The position numbers and the translations under genes are program-made. The notes beneath the pieces are model-generated. The model was not told where the DNA came from. It made no database searches and saw nothing but the letters and a program-made list of their open reading frames with translations. A stretch of 64,000 bases of DNA, from contig NZ_BPIG01000002.1 in NCBI RefSeq assembly GCF_026003995.1, positions 496,001-560,000 on the forward strand, given 5' to 3'. Shown one piece after another: positions 43,574-51,046 of this stretch. The DNA comes from Tepidiforma sp. Lineage in GTDB: Bacteria > Chloroflexota > Dehalococcoidia > Tepidiformales > Tepidiformaceae. Positions within the stretch are counted from its first letter, which is position 1. Each line of letters opens with the position of its first letter.

Positions 43574-43663
43574 TCCCCCGCCAGCCTCCAGGGAGGTTGC
43601 CCCTCACCTTCTCCGCCGCCTACCGCTCAGTCAAGTAACGACCGCTCCCGGGGTAAAGCCGCC

Positions 43664-44815
43664 ATGTCCCTGCTCATCCGCAACGCCATCCTCGCCGACC
43701 CATCGGGCCCGCATCGCGCCGATATCCTCTGCCGCGGCGGCCGCATCGTCGCCATCGGCCGCGACCTCGAGGCGCCGGACGCCGAACTCCTCGATGCCGG
43801 CGGCCTCACCGCCGGGCCCGGTTTCATCGACGTCCACGTCCACGGCGGCGGCGGCCACTCCTTCTTCACCGACGCCCCGGAGGCAGTGCGCGCCTACGCC
43901 GCCTGGGCGCCGGCCCGCGGCGTCACCGGCTTCCTCGTCTCCACGGCGGCGCCCTCCCACGCCGCCCTCGCCGCCCGGCTCGCGGCCCTCCTGCCCGGGC
44001 TCGAAACCGCGCCCGGAGCGGCCGAGCCCCTCGGCTATCACCTCGAAGGCCCCTGGCTCAGCCCGGCCCGCCGCGGCGCGTTCCCTCCCGATTACCTCCG
44101 CCGCCCTTCCATCGCCGAGTTCGAAACCCTCCACGAGGCCGCCGGCGGCCGCATCCGCCAGGTCACCATCGCCCCCGAGCTCCCCGGCGCCCTCCCGCTC
44201 ATCCACACCATCGCCCGGCTCGGCGCCGTCCCCGCCCTCGGGCACACCGATGCCACCATCGCCGAGTGCCGGCAGGGCTTCGAAGCCGGCATCCGCCACG
44301 TCACCCACCTCTTCAACGCCATGCGCCCCTTCCACCAGCGCGAAGGCGGCCCGATCGTCGCCGCCCTCGAAGAGCCCTCCGTCACCTGCGAGCTCATCTT
44401 CGACGGCGCCCACGTCGAACCCGATGTCCTCCGCCTCGCGTGGCGGCTCCTCGGCCCGCTCCGCACCGTCATCGTGACCGATAACCTCCACCTCGCCGGC
44501 ACCGCCGCCCCCGGCGACCAGTTCGCCGGCGAGCGCATCGTCGTCCGCGGCGCGCGCGCCCAGCGCCCGGACGGCACCATCGTCGGCAGCGTCGCCACCT
44601 TCGATGCGCACCTCCGCAACGCCGTCGACTACCTCGGTATCGACCTCCCGACCGCCTTCCGCCTCGCCAGCACCAACCCCGCCCGCATCGCCGGCGCCGC
44701 CGACCGCAAAGGGCAGCTCGAACCCGGCTTCGATGCCGACATCGTCCTGCTCGACCGCGACCTCGCCGTCGCCGCGACCGTCTGCCGCGGCGTCATCGCC
44801 TACCGCCGCGGCTGA
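43664..44815 (+). CDS. nagA: N-acetylglucosamine-6-phosphate deacetylase NagA
   Basis: NagA removes acetyl from GlcNAc-6-phosphate in amino-sugar recycling. The 383-residue protein has FIDVHVHGGGGHSF, YHLEGPWLSPARRGA, LGHTDATIAECRQG, HLFNAMRPFHQREGG, the catalytic aspartate in IVTDNLHLAG and ASTNPARIAG. This is a complete amidohydrolase. The start is ATG 43664. Wall recycling would fit the LCP gene beside it. No nagB is nearby. Confidence 0.92.
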   Translation: MSLLIRNAILADPSGPHRADILCRGGRIVAIGRDLEAPDAELLDAGGLTAGPGFIDVHVHGGGGHSFFTDAPEAVRAYAAWAPARGVTGFLVSTAAPSHAALAARLAALLPGLETAPGAAEPLGYHLEGPWLSPARRGAFPPDYLRRPSIAEFETLHEAAGGRIRQVTIAPELPGALPLIHTIARLGAVPALGHTDATIAECRQGFEAGIRHVTHLFNAMRPFHQREGGPIVAALEEPSVTCELIFDGAHVEPDVLRLAWRLLGPLRTVIVTDNLHLAGTAAPGDQFAGERIVVRGARAQRPDGTIVGSVATFDAHLRNAVDYLGIDLPTAFRLASTNPARIAGAADRKGQLEPGFDADIVLLDRDLAVAATVCRGVIAYRRG

Positions 44816-45750
44816 GCCCCCGCCCCGGCCCGCAGGAACGGCAGCACCGCGCGCAGGAACGCATCCGGCCGCTCTTCCGCGAGCAGGTGCCCTGCCCGCT
44901 CGATGACGATGGCGTCCTGCGCCCCCGGCAGGCTCGCAGCGAGCGCTTCCGCCCGCGCCGGCGGCACCACCACGTCCCGCTCGCCGGTCACCACCAGCGC
45001 CGGCGCCGCCACCGCCGCGAGGTCGACCAGCGGCTCCCGCTCCTGCTCCCGCGCCATTTCGCCCACGGCCCGCACCGTCCCCGGGATGAGCAGCGGGTCG
45101 ATGTACCCCCGCACCACCTCGTCCGTCACGAACCCCGGGTCCGCGACCATCTGCCGCAGCCCCCGCCGGCCGAGCGCGTACATCACCGTCGGCGAGGTCG
45201 CCGCCAGCCCGATGAGGCCGAACGCCACCCGCCCGGCGCGCCGCCGCCGGCGGAACTCCAGTCCCTCGCCGGCGCTGACCGACCCCACGAGTACGAGCCG
45301 CTCCGCCCGCCCCGGCGCGCGCGCCGCCAGCCGCTGCACCACCGCCCCGCCCATCGAATGCCCGGCGAACGCCGCCCGCTCGATGCCGAGCAGGTCCAGC
45401 AGCGCCAGCAGCCGCGCCGCGTGCCGCTCGTGCCCGTAGCCGATGCCGCGCCGCCGGTCGCTCAGCCCGAAGCCCGGCAGGTCCACCGCGATGACCCGGA
45501 ACTCCTTCGCCAGCTCCGGCACCGCCGCCCGCCAGCTGAACGTGCTCCCCGCGAAGCCGTGGACGAGCACCAGCGCCGGCCCGCTCCCCTCGTCGAGGTA
45601 GTGCAGCTGCGCCCCGTCCACCTCCCGCACGAACCCGCGCGGCGCTGGCGGGCGCCACCGCCGCCGGTCCGCGGCCGCCAGCCCGGCCAGTGCCCCGCCG
45701 CCCGCTGCCCCGGCCAGCACGGCGCCGCCCAGCAGCCGCCGCGCCCTCAC
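44800..45750 (-). CDS. Alpha/beta hydrolase with N-terminal signal or anchor segment
   Basis: The 316-residue protein has an N-terminal hydrophobic segment after RARR (LLGGAVLAGAAGGGALAGLA) and an alpha/beta hydrolase domain: LVLVHGFAGSTFSWRAAVPE, the nucleophile GHSMGGAV, the acid in TGERDVVVPP and the histidine in AGHLLAEERPDAF. The start GTG 45748-45750 overlaps the stop of the receptor-like gene (GTGA). Its end overlaps nagA by 16 bases. Confidence 0.85.
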   Translation of the reverse strand: MRARRLLGGAVLAGAAGGGALAGLAAADRRRWRPPAPRGFVREVDGAQLHYLDEGSGPALVLVHGFAGSTFSWRAAVPELAKEFRVIAVDLPGFGLSDRRRGIGYGHERHAARLLALLDLLGIERAAFAGHSMGGAVVQRLAARAPGRAERLVLVGSVSAGEGLEFRRRRRAGRVAFGLIGLAATSPTVMYALGRRGLRQMVADPGFVTDEVVRGYIDPLLIPGTVRAVGEMAREQEREPLVDLAAVAAPALVVTGERDVVVPPARAEALAASLPGAQDAIVIERAGHLLAEERPDAFLRAVLPFLRAGAGAQPRR

Positions 45751-46469
45751 GCCCGCACCCCCGCCAGCAGCCGCCGCAGCTCCCGCAGGCTCGCCGCCAT
45801 CCGCGGCCCGTACCACCAGAGCAGCTTTCCATCCACGAGCCGCGCCGGCGCGACCGCCGCGAACTCCGCCGCGTGCCCCTCCCGGAACCGGTACGGCTCA
45901 TCCGGCAGCAGCACCAGCTCCGGCCGCAGCGCCGCGGCCTCCTCCAGCGTCACCTCCGGATACCGCTCCCGCCCCGCCAGCACGTTCACCGCGCCCGCCG
46001 CCTCGAGCACCGAACTCCCGTACGTCCTGCCGCCCAGCCCCAGCAGCGGTTTCCGCCAGATCGGCACGAACACCCGCACCGGCGGCCCCGGCAGCGGCTC
46101 GGCCAGCACCTCCCGCACCCCGGCCGTCAGCGCCGCCGCCTCCGCCGCGCGCCCCAGCGCCCGCCCGATCTCCGCGATCGCCCCCAGCGCCTCCTCGACC
46201 GAATCGATCACCGTCACCATCACGCGCAGCCCGCGCGCCTCGAGCGCCTCGACGTCCTCCCGCCGGTTCTCCTCGCGGTTCGCCACCACCAGGTCCGGCC
46301 GCAGCGCGGCGATGCCCGCGATGTCCGGGTCCTTCGTCCCGCCGAAGGCCGGCACCCGCGCCGCCATCTCCCGCGGCTCGGTACAGAACCGCGTCCGCCC
46401 GGCGAGCGCTCCCGGGTCCAGCGCCCACACCAGCTCCGTCAGGCTCGGCACGAGGCTCACCACGCGCAT
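45747..46469 (-). CDS. Helical-backbone metal-receptor domain protein without signal peptide
   Basis: The 240-residue protein is of the BtuF/TroA-f type: MRVVSLVPSLTELVWALDPG, ALAGRTRFCTEP, AALRPDLVVANREENRREDV and YGSSVLEAAGAVNVLAG. There is no signal peptide or lipobox, so it should be cytoplasmic unless exported otherwise. No permease is adjacent. ATG 46467-46469 follows GATAAT by seven bases and fits a leaderless start; ATG 46476-46478 overlaps the box. Confidence 0.82.
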   Translation of the reverse strand: MRVVSLVPSLTELVWALDPGALAGRTRFCTEPREMAARVPAFGGTKDPDIAGIAALRPDLVVANREENRREDVEALEARGLRVMVTVIDSVEEALGAIAEIGRALGRAAEAAALTAGVREVLAEPLPGPPVRVFVPIWRKPLLGLGGRTYGSSVLEAAGAVNVLAGRERYPEVTLEEAAALRPELVLLPDEPYRFREGHAAEFAAVAPARLVDGKLLWWYGPRMAASLRELRRLLAGVRA

Positions 46470-46476
46470 TGCCGCC

Positions 46477-46482
46477 ATTATC
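46477..46482 (-). promoter_or_regulatory. Leaderless-type -10 box before the metal-receptor-like gene
   Basis: GATAAT-ggcggca-ATG on the - strand. The box itself contains an in-frame ATG, which the start model skips. Confidence 0.45.
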
Positions 46483-46501
46483 GCCCACCCGCAGACGCCG
46501 C

Positions 46502-46531
46502 GAAGGGGGCCGGCCCACGCCAGCCCCCTTC
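46502..46531 (-). terminator. Hairpin after the HtrA gene
   Basis: A perfect 9-bp stem (GAAGGGGGC with GCCCCCTTC) closes a 12-base loop 27 bp after the htrA stop. There is no T tract, so termination is only likely. Confidence 0.45.
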
Positions 46532-46557
46532 GGGACGCGTGCCCTTTCGGGATCGCC

Positions 46558-47667
46558 TCAGTTCGTCGGCGGCGTCCCCAGCGTGACGTCCGCGCTCAGC
46601 TTCTTCCCGTCGCGGTAGAACTCGACCGTCACCTTCTGGCCCGCCTGGTTCTTGATGAGCGCCACCGCGAGGTCCGCCTCGTTGTTCACCTCCACACTCC
46701 CCACCTTCACAATGACGTCTTTCGCCTGCAGCCCGGCCTGCGCCACCGGGCCGCCCGGCACGACGGTCTGGATGACGACGCCCCCCTCGTTCTCCGGGAT
46801 GCCCAGCTGCCGCGCCACTGCTGGCCGCAGCGCCTCGAACCCCTGGATGCCGAGGTAGCCCCGGTTCACCCGACCCTGCGCCTTCAGCTGCTCATAAATC
46901 GCTTTCACGATGTCCGACCCCACCGCGAACCCGATGCCCGGCGCCTGCTCGCCCGTCGTCGGGTCCGGCGCAATCGCCGTGTTCACCCCGACCACCTTCC
47001 CGGTCATGTCCAGCAGCGGCCCGCCGCTGTTCCCGTGGTTGATCGCCGCGTCGGTCTGCACCGAACCGAAAATCGCCGCGTTCGTCCCTTCGTTGATGAC
47101 CCGGTTCTTCTGGCTGATGATGCCCCGCGTCACGCTGAAGCTCCCGCCTTCGCCGCCCTGCAGGTCCAGCGCGAACCCCATCGCTACCACGTCCTGCCCC
47201 ACCTGCACATCCGCGAGGTTCGCGAACTCGAGCGCCTTCAGCCCGCTGGCATCGATTTTGAGCAGCGCGATATCCGCCCGCGTATCCGCGCCGACCACCC
47301 GGGCCGGGTACTGCGCCCCGTCGCTCGTCGTCACCGTGATCGTGCTCGCCAGCCGCCCCGTCGACCCCGTCACCACGTGCGCGTTCGTGATGATGTAGCC
47401 GTCCGGGTCGACCACGAACCCCGACCCCACGCCCGAATTCGTCTGAATCCGCACGATCGCCGGCTCCGCATACTGCACCAGCTCCGCCGTCGTCATCTGC
47501 CCCGCCGGCAGCGAGGTCGGCTGCGAGCGCGTCACCGTCGCCGTTGCCGCCGAACCGTTCCCGGCTGTCGCCGCCGGCTGGCCCGCCGGGTTCGCATCGG
47601 AACAGGCCACCCCGCCGAGCAGCGCGAGGCTCGCCACCCCCGCCGCCAGCATCATCTTCACGTTCAT
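46558..47667 (-). CDS. htrA: HtrA/DegP-type serine protease with PDZ domain, lipoprotein
   Basis: HtrA proteases remove misfolded proteins outside the membrane. The 369-residue protein has a lipobox LGGVAC at residues 17-22, a Thr/Ser-rich linker, and a trypsin-like domain with the triad H (ITNAHVV, about residue 97), D (TRADIALLKID) and S (NHGNSGGPL). One PDZ domain follows (RGYLGIQGFEALRPAVARQL, GGPVAQAGLQAKDVIVKVG). ATG 47665-47667 has AGGAG eight bases upstream; GTG 47676 is an alternative. It is divergent to an ECF sigma gene, a common stress pairing. Confidence 0.92.
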   Translation of the reverse strand: MNVKMMLAAGVASLALLGGVACSDANPAGQPAATAGNGSAATATVTRSQPTSLPAGQMTTAELVQYAEPAIVRIQTNSGVGSGFVVDPDGYIITNAHVVTGSTGRLASTITVTTSDGAQYPARVVGADTRADIALLKIDASGLKALEFANLADVQVGQDVVAMGFALDLQGGEGGSFSVTRGIISQKNRVINEGTNAAIFGSVQTDAAINHGNSGGPLLDMTGKVVGVNTAIAPDPTTGEQAPGIGFAVGSDIVKAIYEQLKAQGRVNRGYLGIQGFEALRPAVARQLGIPENEGGVVIQTVVPGGPVAQAGLQAKDVIVKVGSVEVNNEADLAVALIKNQAGQKVTVEFYRDGKKLSADVTLGTPPTN

Positions 47668-47720
47668 CCGAATCACTCCTCAGGTACTGTCACCAGTCTC
47701 CCCGCCGTCTCTGGAGTCCA

Positions 47721-47792
47721 CGGTAAAGATCAAAGGGCCCTTTCGATTGCACCGGTAAAGCGCCTCGCCCCCATCACGCAACCGTGTATCAT
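47721..47792. promoter_or_regulatory. Divergent control region between htrA and the ECF sigma gene
   Basis: The 150-bp gap contains a perfect 12-bp palindrome AAAGGGCCCTTT (47732-47743) flanked by two copies of CGGTAAAG (47721-47728 and 47753-47760). A TATCAT box (47787-47792) lies 26 bp before the ECF start codon. The palindrome could be an operator; no known regulator's site is recognised. Confidence 0.4.
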
Positions 47793-47818
47793 CCCTCCCC
47801 GAAGGGACATCCCCCGCG

Positions 47819-48478
47819 ATGGATGGCAATCCAACGCCCGCCGGTATACGTAACATCGATCGAGCCGTCGAATTCCCGCGCCCCGCAGGCGCCGAACTCG
47901 CCGGCCGCACCGAATGGACCGACGAGGCCCTCATGCTCGCCATCCTCGAACGCGACCAGCACGCCTTCGCCGTCCTCTACGACCGCTACGTCGACCTCGT
48001 CTACTCCGCCGCCTACCGCATCCTCGGCGACGCCGGCCTCGCCGAAGATACGGTGCAGGACGTCTTCGTCCGCCTCTGGCGCCGCCCCGAAACCTTCATC
48101 GCCGAGCGCGGCCGCTTCATCAGCTGGCTCATGAGCGTCACCCGCCACCGCGCCCTCGATGAGCTCCGCGCCCGCGGCCGCCGCTGGAAGCGCGAAGGCG
48201 GCCCCCTCGGCGACCCCGTCGAATCCGCTGAACCCGTCTTCCACCCCGGCGACCCCGACCCCTCCGCTTCCGCCGAGCTCGCCGAAGAGCGCGCCGCCGT
48301 CCGCCGCGCACTCGAGTCCCTCCCCGCCGACCAGCGCCGCGCTCTCGAACTCGCCTACTTCGGCGGCCTCACCCAGCAGGAGATCGCCGCCTACCTCCAC
48401 GAGCCGCTCGGCACCATCAAGACGCGCATCCGCCTCGGCATGCAGAAGCTCCGCCGCGGCCTCGAACGCCATCGCTAG
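47819..48478 (+). CDS. ECF-type RNA polymerase sigma factor
   Basis: The 219-residue protein has sigma region 2 (FAVLYDRYVDLVYSAAYRIL, DTVQDVFVRLWRRPETF, FISWLMSVTRHRALDELR) and region 4 (LESLPADQRRALELAYFGGL, TQQEIAAYLHEPLGTIKTRI). It resembles the SigK/ECF19-type, whose partners are RskA-like anti-sigma factors; that partner is encoded next. It probably answers envelope or redox stress. Confidence 0.93.
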   Translation: MDGNPTPAGIRNIDRAVEFPRPAGAELAGRTEWTDEALMLAILERDQHAFAVLYDRYVDLVYSAAYRILGDAGLAEDTVQDVFVRLWRRPETFIAERGRFISWLMSVTRHRALDELRARGRRWKREGGPLGDPVESAEPVFHPGDPDPSASAELAEERAAVRRALESLPADQRRALELAYFGGLTQQEIAAYLHEPLGTIKTRIRLGMQKLRRGLERHR

Positions 48479-48488
48479 AGCGCGCCCC

Positions 48489-49349
48489 ATGCTTGGCGAA
48501 CACCTCACCCAGGAACAGGCTGACGAATACGCCATCGGCTCCCTCGAACCGGAGCTCGAACGCGCCATCGCCCTCCACCTCGCCGAGTGCCCCGCCTGCC
48601 GCGACATCGTCCGCGACGCCGAGCGGCTCGCTGCGCTTCTCGCTGTCAGCCAGCCCGTTCGCCGCGCCTCCCCCCGCCTCCGCCAGCGCGTCCTCACCGC
48701 CGCCGGCATCCGCAAGCCCGGCCCCGCATGGCGCGCCTTCACCATCGGCCGCGCCGCCGCCGGCCTCGCCGCCATCATCGTCGCCGCCGGCGCCTTCTCA
48801 GGCATGCTCGGCCTCCGCACCCAGGTCAACGCCCTCCGCTCCCAGAACGCCGACCTCCAGCGCCAGATCGACGAGGCGCTCTCCCAGAAGGTCGCCCTCG
48901 CCGCCCTCACCCAGAAGCTCGAGGACCAGGAAGCCGTCGCCGCCGAACTCCGCGAAACGCTGAAGTCCGACTCCGAGCTCTTCATCGCGCTCATCTCGCC
49001 GAGCAGCCAGGTCGCCGCCGTCGTCTCCGTCGACCCCAGCCGCGGCTCCATCGGCCGCCTCGTCTGGGACGATGACCAGAAGCGCGTCTGGTTCGTCGCC
49101 AGCCAGCTCCGCCAGCTCCCCCCCGGCGAAACCTACCAGCTCTGGGTCAATTCCGGCGGCCGCTACTACTCCCTCGGCACCTTCGCGCCCGACGATGCCG
49201 GCTTCGCCCGTTACGAAACCCGCCTCCCCGAGGGCATCACCAGCTACGACACCGCCGTCGTCACCATCGAACGCGCCGGCGGCAGCCCCACCCGCGAAGG
49301 GCCGGCCGTCTTCTTCGTCACCGACCTCTCCCGCCTGACCCGCAACTGA
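48489..49349 (+). CDS. RskA-type membrane anti-sigma factor
   Basis: The 286-residue protein has an N-terminal zinc-binding anti-sigma domain with HLAECPACRD (the HxxxCxxC motif, near residue 35), one membrane segment at about 90-110 (AAAGLAAIIVAAGAFSGML), a coiled coil (SQNADLQRQIDEALSQKVAL) and an outer RskA C-terminal domain (VWFVASQLRQLPPGETYQLW). It should hold the upstream sigma factor at the membrane until it is degraded. The start is ATG 48489, ten bases after the sigma stop. Confidence 0.92.
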   Translation: MLGEHLTQEQADEYAIGSLEPELERAIALHLAECPACRDIVRDAERLAALLAVSQPVRRASPRLRQRVLTAAGIRKPGPAWRAFTIGRAAAGLAAIIVAAGAFSGMLGLRTQVNALRSQNADLQRQIDEALSQKVALAALTQKLEDQEAVAAELRETLKSDSELFIALISPSSQVAAVVSVDPSRGSIGRLVWDDDQKRVWFVASQLRQLPPGETYQLWVNSGGRYYSLGTFAPDDAGFARYETRLPEGITSYDTAVVTIERAGGSPTREGPAVFFVTDLSRLTRN

Positions 49350-49356
49350 CCCGCGC

Positions 49357-49623
49357 TCAGCCCGGCCCCGGCGCCATCGGCCCCCGCCGCTGCATGTGCT
49401 TCCGGTCCCGCGCGTACTGCTGCGCCAGCCGGAACTGGATGACCGCCAGCACCGATTCCCGCGTCAGCTGCGGGTAGGTCGCCAGGATCGCCTCCACCGC
49501 CTCACCGCGGTCCACCGCGTCCAGCACCTCCTGCGCCGCGATCCGCGTCCCCTTCACCACCGGCCGCCCGCCCAGCACGGCAGCGTCCGACACCACGTAG
49601 TCCCGCCAGTCCAGCCTGCTCAT
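49357..49623 (-). CDS. DUF433 family protein (putative antitoxin)
   Basis: The 88-residue protein has the DUF433 pattern GGRPVVKGTRIAAQEVLDAV and AILATYPQLTRESVLAVIQF. DUF433 proteins are mostly antitoxins of DUF5615 PIN-like toxins, but no toxin gene lies next to it. Its ATG overlaps the stop of the upstream gene (ATGA). The C-terminal RDRKHMQRRGPMAPGPG is basic and may be disordered. Confidence 0.82.
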   Translation of the reverse strand: MSRLDWRDYVVSDAAVLGGRPVVKGTRIAAQEVLDAVDRGEAVEAILATYPQLTRESVLAVIQFRLAQQYARDRKHMQRRGPMAPGPG

Positions 49624-49983
49624 CCCATAGCCCCCCGAAGCAAGAGTGCCAGGACGACGATGGCCAGCACCGCCAGCCCCAGCCCGGCAGCCTTCAGCGT
49701 CGCGCGCTGATCGGAAGTCAGCAAGCCCCCCTCGTCAGGCTCCTCCCGCTCCAGGTTCGCCCCCTTCGCCCGCCTCCTCCAGTACTGCCTGTGCCGCGGC
49801 GAGCTGTTCCGCCCGGACGCGCACCAGCCACGTGCCGCCCAGCGGGAAGGTCACCGCCCGGTAGGGCGTCTGCGACCCCTCGACGAGCGCCTCGACGCCG
49901 GCTGCCCGCAGCAGCCCGGCCGTCAGCTCCGCATCCACCTCCGTCGCCCCGCGCCAGGCCACCGCCCACGGCTCGCCGGCCAC
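49620..49983 (-). CDS. DUF2007-type protein with C-terminal membrane segment, frame broken
   Basis: The first frame (GTG 49983) encodes a DUF2007 (PII-like) domain: VDAELTAGLLRAAGVEALVE and PLGGTWLVRVRAEQLAAAQA. It would stop at 49735. Removing one base in the C run 49760-49764 instead gives NLEREEPDEGGLLTSDQRA, a membrane segment (AGLGLAVLAIVVLALLLRGA) and a stop at 49620-49622, which overlaps the DUF433 start as ATGA. The second reading is preferred, because the frame joins the next gene exactly. Function is unknown; it is 12 bp after dapA. Confidence 0.65.
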
Positions 49984-49995
49984 CGCCGCGCCGTC

Positions 49996-50886
49996 TCAGG
50001 CCGGCACCGGCACGTCCAGCCGGTGCCGCCGCAGCTCCGCCATCACCTTCGCCCCGGTCGCCTCGTCCGGCTCCACCACCGGCAGCCGCGGCGCACCGAT
50101 GGCGAAGCCAAGCTGCCGCAGCACGTACCGGATCGTGCTCGGGCTCCCGTTCAGGAAGCAGGCATCCGTCACCCGGCAGAGCGCCAGGTGAATCGCTGCC
50201 GCCTCCTGCAGCCGCCCGGCCAGCACCGCCTCCAGCATCGCCCGCTGCTGCCGCGCCACGATGTGCGCCGTCACGCTGATCGCTCCCCACGCGCCCATGC
50301 ACCACAGGTGGAAATTGTCGTTGTCGTTCCCGCTCCAGATCTTGAACCCCGGCACCGCCTCCATCACCGCCGCCGTGTGCCGCAGGTCGCCGTTCGCCTC
50401 CTTGTTGCCGATGACGTTCGGCAGCTCCGCGCACCGCAGGATCGTCTCCACCGTCATCCCCGTCCCTACCCGGCCCGGCACGTTGTACAGGATGACCGGC
50501 AGGCTCGTGCTCTCCGCGATCGCCTTGAAGTGCCGGTAGATCCCCTCCTGCGACGGCTTGAGGTAGTACGGCACCACCGCCAGGATGGCGTCGGCCCCCG
50601 CCCGCTCGGCCAGCTTCGCCAGGTGCACCGAATGGCGGGTGTCATTCGTGCCCGCCCCGGCAACCACCGTCGCCCCGCCCAGCTCCTGCTTCACCTCCGC
50701 CCAGAGCGCGTACTTCTCATCGTCGCTCAGCAGCGGCGCCTCGCCCGTCGTCCCCGTCACCACCACGCCGTCGTTCCCGTTCTCCACCAGCAGGCGCGCC
50801 AGCCGCCGCGCCCCCGCGAGGTCCACCGCCCCATCCTCCCCGTACGGCGTCACCATCGCCGTCAGCAGCCGTCCCGGCTCGCCCAT
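49996..50886 (-). CDS. dapA: 4-hydroxy-tetrahydrodipicolinate synthase DapA
   Basis: DapA condenses pyruvate and aspartate semialdehyde for lysine and diaminopimelate. The 296-residue protein has AMVTPYGEDGAVDLAGARRL, GTTGEAPLLSDDEK, the tyrosine in VVPYYLKPSQEGIYRHF and the Schiff-base lysine in IGNKEANGDL. The family also has aldolases of other keto acids, so the exact reaction is likely but not certain. It heads an operon with the DUF2007-type and DUF433 genes. A TAGAAT box lies 30 bp upstream. Confidence 0.9.
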   Translation of the reverse strand: MGEPGRLLTAMVTPYGEDGAVDLAGARRLARLLVENGNDGVVVTGTTGEAPLLSDDEKYALWAEVKQELGGATVVAGAGTNDTRHSVHLAKLAERAGADAILAVVPYYLKPSQEGIYRHFKAIAESTSLPVILYNVPGRVGTGMTVETILRCAELPNVIGNKEANGDLRHTAAVMEAVPGFKIWSGNDNDNFHLWCMGAWGAISVTAHIVARQQRAMLEAVLAGRLQEAAAIHLALCRVTDACFLNGSPSTIRYVLRQLGFAIGAPRLPVVEPDEATGAKVMAELRRHRLDVPVPA

Positions 50887-50913
50887 CGCGCTACCTCCTT
50901 CGAACGTCCCTCC

Positions 50914-50919
50914 ATTCTA
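50914..50919 (-). promoter_or_regulatory. -10 box of dapA
   Basis: TAGAAT on the - strand, with GAAGGAGG in the leader before the ATG. Transcription should start about 20 bp before the start codon. Confidence 0.45.
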
Positions 50920-51046
50920 CGCCGCTGCTGCGTCCCGGCCCCCCGTCACGCAGTTTCCCGCCGCTTCACCGGGAATTTACCCGCCCGCGGTCGAACCGCA
51001 ACGCTCCCCCGTCGAACCTGAACATGCGCCCCTACGGAGGAACCCG

